Assembly: GCA_019454045.1 (NCBI GenBank)
Contig: SKCR01047748.1
Span: 1-64,000, forward strand
From: Zanthoxylum bungeanum
Taxonomy: Eukaryota > Streptophyta > Magnoliopsida > Sapindales > Rutaceae
Reading direction: 5' to 3'
Length of the DNA stretch: 64,000 bases
Shown here: positions 45,470 through 57,343 of the stretch, one piece after another
How positions within the stretch are numbered: position 1 is the stretch's first letter
How the letters are laid out: every line of letters begins with the position of its first letter
Program-made: the position numbers and the translations under genes
Notes under the pieces: model-generated
Databases searched by the model: none
The model's input: only the letters and a program-made list of their open reading frames with translations
Told to the model about the DNA's origin: nothing

Positions 45470-46893
45470 AGCATAATAAGGCGCGAATAAATTAATAATG
45501 ATATGCGGATGAATATATAACAAATTATTCCTAGAACAAATCTCTCCATTTCCTCTCTCCCGCTAGCACTATCCATACTTCTACCCAATTACATAATACA
45601 TTAAAGAAACCTCATTTACATTGAGGGGAATTGGTGAGAAAAGAAATACAAAGAGTAAAGAGATAATAGGCTGGTCACGCAAGTCTAATTTAATAAATTC
45701 TAAATTTATTACAATAATTTCCAAAATTGCCCTCACCCTTCTAATATCTATCTGATATATATTATTCATACAAATACATCCAAGTATTCACAAAAAGCAT
45801 GTTATTCAATCAATCTAATCCAATTAATTAATCTTTGAATTAATGACTATCCAATGTTCAAACAACGATTTGATTTGCGCGAGTCCAACTCGTTTAAGAA
45901 TAAATACTCAAAGTACGTATTCTTGAATTATATCGAACTACAATTTTAAATCCAATTTAATTTGTATCCAATACTAATTCGTATTTAATTCAAAATTAAA
46001 TAATTACACTTATTTTAGTGCATTTTAGACTTATATTCTAAATCTAATCTAAATGGGTCTCAAAGGCCCAATTAGTATCCAATACTATTTTAATTAAAGT
46101 CCAATGTGCTTTTAATTAATTCTTAAGGCATGGGCTTTGGCCAATATGGATCCAATCCAAGATGCCATAGCCCAATAAGGAATCGCCCTTTTGCCAAAAA
46201 TCAATTTAAGCCCATTAGGCCCAATTAAATTATTTAAAGGCCCAAAAGTCATATTTGGACTTTATGGAAATGGTTTTGAGCCCAATTGGATCTAACCCAA
46301 TTGTCCAAAACCAAACTTGGCCTAACCAAGCCCATTAAGCCCAAATACAACAAATTAGTCCAATTTAATAAATTCCAAATTTAAAGACTAATACTTATTA
46401 ACATAATATTCCAAATATCATCTTAATTTTAATTAAAGTGTAATTACAATAATTAATTAATTAAACTAATATTTCCAAAACATCAATTTAGACTAATTAA
46501 TCATGCTTTAATTTATCCAATTAATGTCCAACACAATTGAAGCAGAATCAATCCATCACTACATGCTCAATCTCACGGCAATGTCATGAAATAAAATTCA
46601 ATTTCGATTTAAATCCAATTAAACCAACAATTAATATTCATTTCATGCTTTAAACTCATCCAATAGTCTAAAATCAAAAAATCACCATAAGAAGTCCTAG
46701 GGTTCATGTTCGGCCATGTGGAAAGTTTTGGGGAAAATTAATCTAATCAAATTTTCTCAAATCCATTGATTCACAAATCGAATTTATCATCATCAATACA
46801 CAACCAAACAACCAATTTGGAAAAAATCACACTCCAAGCACAAAATCCCCAAATAAAGTCTATAAACCCTAAACTCAAATCATGCTTAGAAAA
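45470..46893 (-). other. Leader of copia-A, LTR-proximal part
   Basis: Non-coding. Homologous to the first part of the D leader (29783-31240) in reverse complement, with the same GGGCCTTTT/CCCAATTGG-type stretches. Together with 25674-26504 it gives a leader of about 2.26 kb. Confidence 0.75.
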
Positions 46894-46907
46894 GGCTCAT
46901 GATACCA
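46894..46907 (-). promoter_or_regulatory. Primer binding site of copia-A
   Basis: TGGTATCATGAGCC on the minus strand, separated by one base from the LTR start at 46909. Confidence 0.85.
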
Positions 46908-46908
46908 T

Positions 46909-47660
46909 TGTTAGTGTCCTAGACATGCCCAAGGTCTATAAGACATGATATTGTGTGTGAATGATCAAGAAAGTTTGCGGAAAAAACTTACATTGAACAG
47001 ATGTTGGATTTCAAAAATCTTTCTTTGTTAGAAGCTCCAAGCTTTATGTTGAATGTATCCAACCCAAGGGTGAGTTTCCCTATCACCTTCACAAAACTCT
47101 TGAAGTGCTAGCTTGCTTGATTTTTGAAGCAAAAATCAAAGGAGAAGGGGGAAGAGGTCACGACAATGGTGGGAAGAAGAAGAGAGTTTTTGCTTTTTGA
47201 TATTTTGTTTTCTAAAAACTAAATACCAAAGTCAACTTACAAAAGGTGTATATCTTTTCCAAAAAGAAAAAAGCAAAGTGTGTTTTGTAAGTTTCATTAA
47301 AAGCTCCCAACCACTTCCATCAACTTGATTGACTAGTGATGTAAGTTAGTGGGTCCCACACTTAAATTCAAAATTCAAAACGCGCACAAGTGTAATACTA
47401 GTTTATTCCGGATTATCGATGTCCAGTCTCGATAATACTACGACTAGGGATATTTAATGATTAAACCGTTCGTGGATTAATACTGTCTCATATCTTATTA
47501 ATCCAGAACTAATCATAAGAACTTTTATCATTTATATATATTCAAGTAATCCAATTACAAAATGATAAAATAGCAATTTCCTTTGTCACATAGTTAATTT
47601 GTACAAAAAACCACAATGTCTTTTACAAATAGTGATGCTATGGGTCATAATTGTCCAACA
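46909..47660 (-). repeat. 5' LTR of copia-A, internally deleted
   Basis: 752 bp. It matches the start (19893-20366) and end (about 21474 onward) of the 1.81-kb 3' LTR, with the 1.1 kb between missing. The joint reads AAATTCAAAACGCGCAC. It ends TTGTCCAACA and is followed by ATGGC. Confidence 0.87.
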
Positions 47661-47665
47661 ATGGC

Positions 47666-48634
47666 TATGTCTCCAAGGTGAATAAAAAATCATTATCTTA
47701 ATAATGATTTAATTACCTTAATTATGATGTAGTAATTATCTCATAATTATTACTATGTACTAACTTGATTATCTTATAATCATGATTTGATTATCTCATA
47801 ATCAAATAATTCTAGAAAATATTAAGTTAAACTAATTTGACATAATTTTCATTTGTGACAAAAAATATATTATTAATATTATTAATAATATATAAATATA
47901 ATGTGAGCATATTATTAGACAATCTAATTATATTAGGTTTGCTACTGTTAATCGAGCTAGCACGGGGACCAAATGGACCTACGGTTCTGAGCTCCAATAA
48001 CTCTGAAATATTAATTAAACTCTTTAATCAAATATTATGAATTATTGGACAAAATAATTTCATATCTATGTAAAACGTTCACAGCGATACACCAAACCAT
48101 ATCCCTAAAATACTTAGTTATTGGCCGGGAATGCTACACCAACCTCACCATAGTAAATCAAAGGAAATAGCCTGTCATGCAGAAGTTCGTTTTGAATCCA
48201 TATATAACCATCTATTAGATAAAATGAATTTCTTCAGTTAACGGATATTAAAAGAAATTCAGATTTATTTGAGTCCAATCCTATATGATCTCATCATATA
48301 AGGTGCCTCCATTCCCATGTCACCGCATGAACGATCCCGGATCAAGGTCGTCATACAAGTATATAATGGACCGAAGCTATAGATAAACCACAAACAAAAT
48401 ACCTTCTTTATTTGCTCTCTATGGACTATTTAGATTACTAACTTCAGACTTAAATCCTCTTGTGCATTAAACATAAATTAAGTCTGAAGGTACAAGAGTA
48501 ATCAAGGTAAACAAGACAATTGAACAATATGCGATTAAATCAAACAACTTTGATACATAAATAATGTATTTATTATTATTACAATAATCAATTCTGTTTA
48601 CAATACATGAAACTCTAGGACATATATCCCAATA
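47666..48634 (-). repeat. 3' LTR of copia-B1, proximal part
   Basis: Continues 19166-19892 after the A insertion and mirrors 52650-53960 of B2. On the element strand it begins TATTGGGATATATGTCC, where B2 has TGTTGGGATTTATGTCC. The first dinucleotide TG has mutated to TA. Confidence 0.85.
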
Positions 48635-48645
48635 ATCTCCCACTT
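48635..48645 (-). promoter_or_regulatory. Polypurine tract of copia-B1
   Basis: AAGTGGGAGAT on the minus strand, next to the 3' LTR. The same tract adjoins the C LTR at 35671-35681. Confidence 0.8.
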
Positions 48646-48648
48646 GAA

Positions 48649-49340
48649 CTAGAGCAAATATGACATGTCATGTAATCCTATACCCTTTAGGTGACCTTCA
48701 AAAATTTTAGCCGATAAGGTCTTTGTAAACGGATCAGCTAGGTTATCTGCGGATGGAATCTGCATGACAGTGACATCTCCTCTCTGTACTATCTCCCTGA
48801 TGAGGTAATATTTTCTCTCAATATGCTTACCCCTCTTATAACTTATTGGTTCTTTGGAATTAGCCACTGCACCACTATTATCGCAATAAAGTGTGAATGG
48901 TTTATTCATATCTGGAACAACTTCCAGATCTTCCAAGAACTTATAGAGCCAGACTGCTTCCTTAGCTGCTTCACAAGCTGCTACATATTCAACCTCCATG
49001 GTGGAGTCAGCAATACAAGATTTTTTATGCTCATCCATACTATAGCTCCACCACATAGAGTGAACACTGATCGAGATGTTGATTTCCTAGAATCTACATC
49101 CGTCTGATAATAAGAGTCAGTATATCCTTTCAGGATCATATCCTGACTAGAATATACAAGTATATAATTTCTCGTTCTCCTAAGATACTTGAGAATATGT
49201 TTCACCGCCACCCAATGATCTAATCCCGGGTTGGATTGAAACCTACTGACTACTCCCATTGGAAAGCAGATGTCTAGTCTTGTGCATAACATATCATATA
49301 TAAGATTTCCTACTGCTGAAGCATATGAAATGTGTCTCAT
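48649..49340 (-). pseudogene. RNase H of copia-B1
   Basis: Two frames with a shift near 49020. Motifs: YTDSYYQTDVDSRKSTSRSVFTLCGGAIVW, then IADSTMEVEYVAACEAAKEAVW, LYCDNSGAVANSKEP and REIVQRGDVTV. The sequence differs clearly from the A/C/D family, so B is another copia lineage. Confidence 0.8.
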
Positions 49341-50174
49341 CTCCTCAATTCCTTGAGGTGTCTTAGGAGACTGTTCCTTAGAGAAATGAATTCCATGCCT
49401 GAAAGGTAAATTACTTTTCTTGGAATTCTACATACCAAATCGCACAAGAATCTTGTCGATATAAGATGCTTGAGACATTGCTAAGAGTCATTTCTTGCGA
49501 TCCCGAATGATCTGGATCCCAAGTACATAACTTGCCTCTCCCAAATCTTTCATTTGGAATTGGTTAGCTAGCCAGATTTTCACGTCCGATAATATTCTTA
49601 CATCATTCCCAATGAGTAAAATATTATCGATGTATAACACAAGGAAAACCACCTTACCATCAATGATGTGCTTATAGATACAAGGCTCATCGATGTTCTG
49701 ATCAAAGTTATAAGATTTGATCATAGTATCAAACCTTATGTTCTAAGATCTAGATGCTTGCTTAAGCCTATAAATGGACCTTTGCAACTTACAAACTTTT
49801 TGCTCCTGACCTTGGGTTATGAACCCCTCTGGTTGTACCATATAGATACTCTCATCAAGATTACCATTCAAGAATGAAGTCTTGATGTCCATTTTCCAAA
49901 TCTCATAGTCATAATATGCAGCAATGGAAAGAAGAATCTTGATGGATTTTAGCATGGCTACTGGTGAGAAAGTCTCTTCATAGTCAACTCCCTATTTTTG
50001 GGTATAACCCTTTGCCACTAGCCTAGCCTTGAAAGTCTGTAATTTCCCATCTATTCCTCTTTTTCTCTTGTAGATCCATTTGCAACCTATAGGTTTTACT
50101 CCATCAGGTTGGTCTATAAGTTCCCAGACTGAGTTAGAGTACATAGACTCCATCTCAAGGTTCATGGTTCTGTG
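49341..50174 (-). pseudogene. Reverse transcriptase of copia-B1
   Basis: Fragments in one frame with stops: IWKMDIKTSFLNGNLDESIYMVQPEGF (49743-49955) and VVFLVLYIDNILLIGND (49488-49724). The active site is YIDN where YVDD/YIDD is expected, so the second catalytic Asp is lost. Beyond 49955 come remnants of the RT N-terminus. Confidence 0.8.
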
Positions 50175-51564
50175 TCATTCCTCTTTATCAGTATCTTTTA
50201 TTGTACTACGATAAGTCAATGGATCATCTATACCATTACAAGATGCAATAACTTGCACCTCTCCATTTCCTAGATAGCGTTCAGGTTGTCTTACAACCCT
50301 CCCATTACGTCTAGGTGGTATGGTATCCTGATAAACTTGCATCTGACTCTCAGATGTAGAAGGTGTTATGTCTTTATCAACATTTGACAATAGTGTACTG
50401 GTCGTACCAGCAAGTAACTCCTCAAGTAACACTTTACTTTGAGGTTTGAACTCTCTCATATAATCCTCCTCATGAAATGTAGCATTTGTTGACACAAATA
50501 CTTTATTATTTTCTCGACTATAAAAGAATCCACCTCTAGTTTCTTTAGGATAGCCAACAAATAGGCACACATGTGAACGTGGCTCCAACTTATTAGTCTT
50601 GTTCTTCAGCACATGTGCTGGACACACTCATATGTGGAAATGTCGCATTACGACCATTCCACAACTCTAAGAGAGTCATAGGAACAAACTTAGAAGAAAC
50701 TACATTCATGATATACATTGCAGTTTGCAATGCATACCCCCAAAATGAACTAGGTAGAGTGCTACAACTAAACATTGATTTCATCATATCTAGTAAGGTC
50801 CGATTTCTCATTTCTGCAGCACCATTTTGTTGTGGTGTTCCAGGTCTAGTGAGTTGTAAAACATTTCCATGCTCAACTAAGAATTCATCGAAATCTCTAT
50901 CAAGGTATTCACCTCCATGATTTGATCGTAGAATTTTGATGCTTTTACCTAACTGGTTCTCAACCTCAGCACGATACTCTATGAATTCAAATGTATATGA
51001 CTTATGCTGCATTAGGTAAACATACCCATATCTTGAATAATCGTCAATAAAAGTGACAAAATATTCATAACTACCTTGGGCTTTTACATTCATCGGTCCG
51101 CAAACGTCTGAAAGTATTAGCTCAAGTGGTTCTTTGGCTCTCATCAATTTTCCAGTAAAAGGTCTCTTGGTCATTTTGCCTTCTAGATAGGATTCGTAGA
51201 CTCATAAAGTACCACATTTTAACTGGTTTAAAACTCAGTTCTTAATTAGTCTATCTATTCGGTCAAGGTTAATATGTCCAAGTCTAAGATGCCATAGATA
51301 TGTGTCATCTTGAGAAATCTTTTGCTGTTTTGTTTTAGATTTTTGAATCTTAAACATTTCGGTATTAATCAGTGATTCATGCATTAACGATCTTAATACA
51401 TATAGATTACTTTCGAATTTTCCTGTGCATATTGTTAATCCATTTCTACTAATAATAACTGATTTATTATTAAACGAAATAGAAAAACCACTTTCCATGA
51501 GTTTTATTAAAGAAATCAAATTCCTGCGAAAACTAGTAATATAAAGCACATCATTCAAACACAA
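50175..51564 (-). pseudogene. Integrase of copia-B1
   Basis: Frames 51235-51564 (protease C-terminus CLNDVLYITSFRRNLISL and HHCC start YLWHLRLGHINLDRIDRL), 50593-51174 (core with ILSDVCGPM, LRSNHGGEYLD and NGAAEMRNRTLLD) and 50175-50627 (C-terminal tail). The second catalytic Asp, expected in RSDRGGEY, is Asn (RSNHGGEY). Confidence 0.82.
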
Positions 51565-51668
51565 ATAACTATTATTAAAATATCATTCATGTCACTTTTC
51601 CATTTAACATAGTTTTCCCCAGTTAATTTTTCTTGTTGTTTGAGAATTGAGATAATTGTAGATACCAT
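51565..51668 (-). pseudogene. Gag N-terminus of copia-B1 fused to protease end
   Basis: The ATG at 51668 (MVSTIISILKQQEKLTGENY) is homologous to the gag start of B2 at 56493. After about 30 codons (KWKSDMN) the sequence jumps directly into the C-terminal part of protease at about 51565. Most of gag and the protease active site are deleted. Confidence 0.75.
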
Positions 51669-52649
51669 GGCTGAAAACATAAACGCGCATTTAACATTCA
51701 TTTGTCACATAAAAAATTGTCAAATATTAAGGCATAAGATTAAACATGATGCATGATCAATGTAATGAATTAGAAACCTAAAGGAATTACTATGCCAATG
51801 TTATCTATCATCCCACAAATAAGTGACGTCGTAGGGTAAATCAAGTATTTACATGATAGATGAGACATTCTCAATTGATTAATATATCTGAAATGACTAA
51901 TATTCCTATAGTAATCAACAACCAATATTTTGATCAAGGAAGCTTTGATTAACAACTTAATCATTCCTTTATGAGTGTGACCCATTATTTCGGAACTCTT
52001 GGAATTAACTAGTGAAGCGCCGCCATAGGGTAGGTCAAATCACCAGATACATCTAGAGTCCCTATCCTCACGGAATCCAAATATGATATTGACCCAAAAT
52101 GGATCCCATCCTTAGGGGGATGAAAGCAAAGCCGTCTCGAGGCACCTTTTGAATCTCACATTTCTGGATAACAATGGAGATCATGGGATATATTGTGGTA
52201 TATCCCTCTCCCACTCACTATTTTAAAGTGTAAGGTTTCTATCTCACTAGTTTCTAATGTATTAAGATTATGCTCGGCTAAAAACATATCTTTATTAATA
52301 CTAGTGGGTTATTAGTGATCTAACCAATTTTAACTTTTAAAAATTTATTCACTAATCTCGATTAGTCTATACTAATCTATTACTTAATTAAACTAATTTA
52401 ATCAAGTCACTATAGTGATCTAATCAATTTAACTATTAAGTTATTAGTCCACTATTAGATTTTAAAATTAGAATTCAATGAACGAACCAAATGTCATTAA
52501 ACTATTTAATGGATAAAAGCATATTATTTCTTCCAAAGGTACATGGTATTGTATCCCGAGTGCAGACCATATTACCATCAATTCAGAATCAGCTATGGAA
52601 TTTATGTCCAGGTTTCCATCCGATATACCAAGGAAAATAATGTTCTAAT
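51669..52649 (-). other. Leader of copia-B1, cut by B2
   Basis: Reverse-complement homologue of about 55500-56492 in B2. A pyrimidine-rich acceptor-like end (TTATGTTTTCAG) lies two bases before the gag ATG. It stops at 52649, where the B2 LTR begins. The expected target duplication of B2 (CTAAT at 52645-52649) cannot be checked because the other end of B2 is outside the window. Confidence 0.7.
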
Positions 52650-54633
52650 TGTTGGGATTTATGTCCTAAAGCTTCATGTACTGTAAACAGAATTGATTAT
52701 TGTAATAATAATAAATGCATTATTCATTTTATCAAAGTTGTTTGATTTATATCGCATATTGTCCAATTGTCTTGTTTACCTTGATTACTATTGTACCTTC
52801 AGACTTAGTGTATGTTTGATGCACAAGAGGATTTAAGTCTGAAGTTAGTAATCTAAATAGTCCATAGAGAGACAACAAAGAGGGTACTTTGTTTGTGGTT
52901 TATCTATAGCTGCGGTCCATTCTATACTTGTATGACAACCTTGATCCGGGATCGTTCATGTAGTGACATGGGAATGAAGGCACCTTGTATGATGAGATCA
53001 TATAGGACTAGACTCAGATAAATAATAATTTCTTTTAATATCCGTTAACCGAAGAAATTCGATTTATCTAATAGATGGTCATATATGGATTCGATCTTAA
53101 TCCTGAGTGTACTACGAACTCCTGCATGATAGGTTATGTCCTTTGATTTACTATGGTGAGGCTGGTGTTGCATTCCCGGCCAATAACTACGTATTTTGGG
53201 GATATGATTGGTATATTGCTGGGAACGTTTTACCTAGATATAGAATTCACTCATTCTTATGAGAAGCAGATGAATATCTCTTTTAAGAGTTGATTCGGGA
53301 CTTGAACAATTTGAACGCTCAACTTTTCTATTGCGAATAGAAAGTTTTATATTCATAAATGTTATGAATTAATTGTTCATTATAGAATCAATGGTGCTTA
53401 AGAGACAAAATATTTAGAGGGGTTTAACGGACTTATGACACGACTCTATTTATGAGATATTCGTGAAGGGCTATATCCATATGTAATGACTATATCGATG
53501 GACACCGAAGTTGTTCGGTTTATTTAATCCATCTACGGTAACGAGAGTTCAACTTCGAGCTTTTGGTGGAATAACGTGGAGTTAATAATTTGTAATATTT
53601 GATTAAAGAGTTTAATTAATATTTCGGAATTATTGAAGCTCGGAACCGTAGGTCCATTTGGTCCCCATGCTATCTCGATTAACTGTAGCAAACCTAATAT
53701 AATTAGATTGTGTAATTATATGCTCACATTATATTAATTTATATATTATTAATTAGATTAATAATATTTATTGTCACAAATGAAAACTATGTTAAATTAG
53801 TTTAACTTAATGTTTTCTAGAATTATTTGATTATGAGATAATCAAGTCTTGATTATAGATAATCAAGTTAGTAATAATTATGAGATAATTACTACAACAT
53901 AATTGAAGGTAAATAAATCATTATTAATATATTGATTTTTATTTACCATTGGAGACAAAGCCATATGGCTTACCATGTCATCCCAACAATTATATCTATT
54001 AGGTGGCTTGGATACACCTAATATTTTTGTCATTAGCTAATGCATTTTATGCTTTGGTATGGCCTCCACATTTATGTGTTTTCCATTGAAAGAAAGCATT
54101 GAATGCTTAATGAAAAAGCCGCTATCTTTAGCTTAACATTTCTTATACTTTGGTATGGCATTAACATTTTTGTGTTGGCCATTGCAAGAAAGCATTAGAT
54201 GCTTAATGACAAGGTTTGTTGGCTTGTGTAAGAGAATATAATCTCTACCATTTCTCTCACTTCCTAAGGTTAACACTTTGCATTCATTCACACAATTGTT
54301 GTGAGAAACATTTGAGAGAAAATGGAGAATAACTTCAAATATTCACAAGTGTTGTGAGAGTATTTGAAATTCCAAAGAGCCAAACACCATTGTGACATCC
54401 TAAATCTCTAAATATTTTAGAGGTTTAATCTTTGTGAGTGAAGCCCACACTTCGGTTTGTTGGTTTCGAATCATAGTTCGGAAGATCGAGTGGTTGATCC
54501 AAGTGTTGGACACCAAATGATTGATCTTGGCTACTACAACAAAGGGAGAAGGCAAAGAAAATTTTGAAGATCCATAACGAACCGGTGCCACCACAAGAAA
54601 CTTCCGCCGCGCTAAGGAAAATCGTTTCCTACA
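52650..54633 (+). repeat. 5' LTR of copia-B2
   Basis: 1,984 bp from TGTTGGGATT to TTTCCTACA. It matches B1's split LTR (19166-19892 plus 47666-48634) in reverse complement. Confidence 0.85.
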
Positions 54634-54634
54634 A

Positions 54635-54650
54635 TTGACATCGAAAGCTT
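54635..54650 (+). promoter_or_regulatory. Likely primer binding site of copia-B2
   Basis: TTGACATCGAAAGCTT starts one base after the LTR. It resembles a decayed TTGGTATCAGAGC-type PBS. Confidence 0.45.
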
Positions 54651-56492
54651 AAGGTTGAAAAGTTTTCTTAACCCTTCTCATTTTAGTTTTAATAATTTAT
54701 ATGAGATATAGATTATTAAAAATGCATGTTGTGATGAGTAAACACAATTAGATTCATGAGATGAATGGTTTTTTAATGTTCATGTGATGAATGTTTACTT
54801 TGATTCATGTGATGAATGCATTGTGTTGATCGTTAATTTTTCCGGCTCTTATTTTTAGTATTGGAAATGTAAGACCATAAGGTCATATTCTTTCAAGTGT
54901 TGTAAGTTCATTTCCTTTGTAATAAGTCCATTTTGTAACTCAATTTGTAACTTGGAGGATTCAATTCCGTGAAGGACTCATTACGAACTTATTCCGCGAA
55001 GAACTCAACAACATACCATGGAGCAAGATTTGAAGACCAATGGATGCCTTGGATTTATTGTACTAATTAGATTAGTGTAGAAAAAATAAGAGCCCGGTTA
55101 ACGCAATTTATCGATATATGTAAAACTACATTTCGTTACGAGTCCGTAAAAAAAAATGGGGACCAAAACGGACTCCGGAAGCCCCGGAACGGAGTAAATA
55201 AAGTACGAGTGTTTCGACAGCGACGACAGGCTACACGAACGTTTTCAGCCCAGACCTGGGCATATATATATATATGTTTTAAATTATTTATTAACATGTC
55301 ATATAGCTTAGGGTGCCTACTCTTACATTTTCACATGCCATAACATGTAGACATGCATGATATTCAAGTCATAAAATATGATTTTATGTAAATTTAAAAG
55401 TTAAATTAGAATATAAGATGCATGTAAACAAATTAATAAGATTAATTAGTTTAAATGTTTAAAAATTACGAATTCAAGTTTAAGAACAAATGGACATTAT
55501 GAGTACATTATTTTCCTTGGTATATCAGATGGAAACCCATATATAAATTCCATAGCCACTTCCGAATGGATGGTAATTTGGTTTGCACTCGGGATACAAT
55601 TCCACGTACCTTTGGAGTAAATAATGTACTTTTAATCTATTAAATGGTTTAATGACATATAGTCAATTCGTTGAATTCTAAATTTTAAAACCTATAAGTG
55701 GACTAGTAATTTAAGAGTTAAATTGATTAGATCACTATAACAACTTGATTAAATTAGTTTAATTAGGTTAATTGGTTAGTAGAGACTAATCGGGATTAAT
55801 GAATAAAATTTTAAGAGTTAAAATTGGTTAGATCACTAAATTATCAACTAGTATTAATTAAGGTTATGACTTTAGCCGAGCATAATCTAAGATTTATAAG
55901 ATACTAGTGAGATAGAAACCTTACTTTTTAAAATAGTGAGTGGGAGAGGGGTATACCACAATATATCCCGCGATCTCCATTGTTATCCAGAAACGTGAGA
56001 TTCAATAGGCGCCTCGAGATGGCTTTGCTTTCGTCCCCCTACGGATGGTGTCCTTTTTGGGTCAGTATCAGGTTTGGATTCCGAAAGGATAGAGACTCTA
56101 GATGTATCTGGTGATTTGACCTACCCTATGGTGGCACTTCACTAGTTAAGTCCAAGGGTTCCGAAATGATGGGTCACACTCACAAAGGAATGATTAAGTT
56201 GTTAATAAAAGCTTCCTTGATCAAAATAACGGCAGTTGATTAATATAGGAATACGAGTTATTTCAGATATATTAATCAATTGAGAATTTCTCAGTCAATC
56301 ATGCAAATACTTGACCTACCCTACGGCGGCACTTATTTGTGGGATGATAGATAACAGTGGCATAGTAATTCTTTTTGGTTTCTAATTCATTATACATTGA
56401 TCATGCATCCTATTTAATTATATGCCTAAATGTTTGACAATTTTAATATGTGACGAATGAATGTTGAATGCGCGTTTATTATTTTTTCAGCC
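54651..56492 (+). other. Long leader of copia-B2
   Basis: 1.8 kb non-coding. It has a splice-donor-like GTAAGT at 54902 and an acceptor-like TTATTATTTTTTCAG ending at 56490, two bases before the gag ATG. Confidence 0.65.
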
Positions 56493-57338
56493 ATGGCATC
56501 TGTAATAATCTCCATTCTCAGACAACAAGAAAAATTAACCGGGGATAATTATGTTAAATGGAAAAGTGACATGAATGCTATTTTGCTATGCGAAGACCTT
56601 AAATTTGTCCTCATGGAGGAATGTCCTCATGAGCCAGCACCAAATGCTGGTAGAGCTACACGAAATGCCTATAATAATTGGATTAAAGCTGATGAGAAAG
56701 CCCATAGATATTTGATAGCATCCATGTCTGAGGTTCTTGCTGCACAACATGAGCCTATGGCGACAGCATCAATGATTATACAATCATTACAGAACATGTT
56801 TGGGCAACCTTCAGACCGGCAACAACATGAGGCAATTACCTCTGTATTGACCGGTAGAATGAAGGAAAGAACATCAGTCCGAGACCATGTGTTAAGGATG
56901 ATGGCTCATCTTAATATAACTGAAACTCATGGTGCACGTATCAATGTACAAAGCCAGGTGACAATGATCATGGAAACCCTTCCGAAGAGTTTCCTGCAGT
57001 TTAAGGGCAACTGTTCTATGAACAAGTTGACTTTCACATTGACTGAATTGCTGAATGAGCTCACCAATTACGAGTCTATTAGAAATGGTCCTCGTAGGCC
57101 CAATGCCGAGGTAAATATTGCTGAATCTTCTAAATCTGTAAAGAAGAAGAAGAAAGGCAATTGGAAGGCAAAGGCAAAAACAATGAAAAAGAAGAACAAC
57201 AAAAGCTCCAAAGGAACCAATGCCAAAGGAAAATGTTTCCATTGTGAACAACAAGGGCATTGGAAAAGGAATTTTCTAAAAATACCTTGCAGAGCTTAAA
57301 GAGAAGAAGAATACAGGTAAATATGATTTACTTGTATT
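56493..57338 (+). pseudogene. Gag of copia-B2
   Basis: The ATG at 56493 (MASVIISILRQQEKLTGDNY) is chosen because the B1 copy starts at the same place; an earlier in-frame ATG at 56457 lies before the acceptor-like site. The UBN2-type gag core follows (WIKADEKAHRYLIASMSEVL, MKERTSVRDHVLRMMAHLN, ETLPKSFLQFKGN). Then come a Lys-rich stretch and the zinc knuckle CFHCEQQGHWKRNF, with Phe in place of the last Cys. The long frame ends at 57299. A shift near 57275 would let the gag continue as YLAELKEKKNTGKYDLLVL to the Tat-2 insertion. Confidence 0.85.
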
Positions 57339-57343
57339 GATGG

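Larger units (their letters stand above)
19893..47660 (-). mobile_element. Copia-A: Ty1/copia element nested in the B1 LTR
   Basis: The 3' LTR begins TGTTAGTGTC at 19893 and the 5' LTR spans 46909-47660. Both flanks carry ATGGC (19888-19892 and 47661-47665), and the B1 LTR sequence continues across the gap as in B2. Minus-strand coding runs from gag (ATG 25673) to RNase H (stop 21776). The PBS (46894-46907) is separated from gag by a leader of about 2.26 kb, into which element C has inserted at CTAAA. The 27.8 kb span includes C, D and a duplicated segment. Confidence 0.88.
19166..52649 (-). mobile_element. Copia-B1: outer Ty1/copia element hosting the nested block
   Basis: Minus orientation. 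The 3' LTR is split into 19166-19892 and 47666-48634 by element A. Then come the PPT (48635-48645), RNase H, RT and integrase on the minus strand (48649-51564), a fused gag start (51668) and a leader to about 52649. Its 5' LTR is absent from the window: the leader is cut at 52649 by the sister element B2, inserted in opposite orientation. The rest of the leader and the 5' LTR would be expected beyond B2, outside the window. No complete open frame survives. Confidence 0.8.
52650..57343 (+). mobile_element. Copia-B2, 5' half
   Basis: Sister copy of B1 in opposite orientation, inserted in B1's leader. LTR 52650-54633, leader, gag 56493 onward. It is interrupted at about 57343 by the gypsy element Tat-2. 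The rest is not in the window. Confidence 0.83.
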
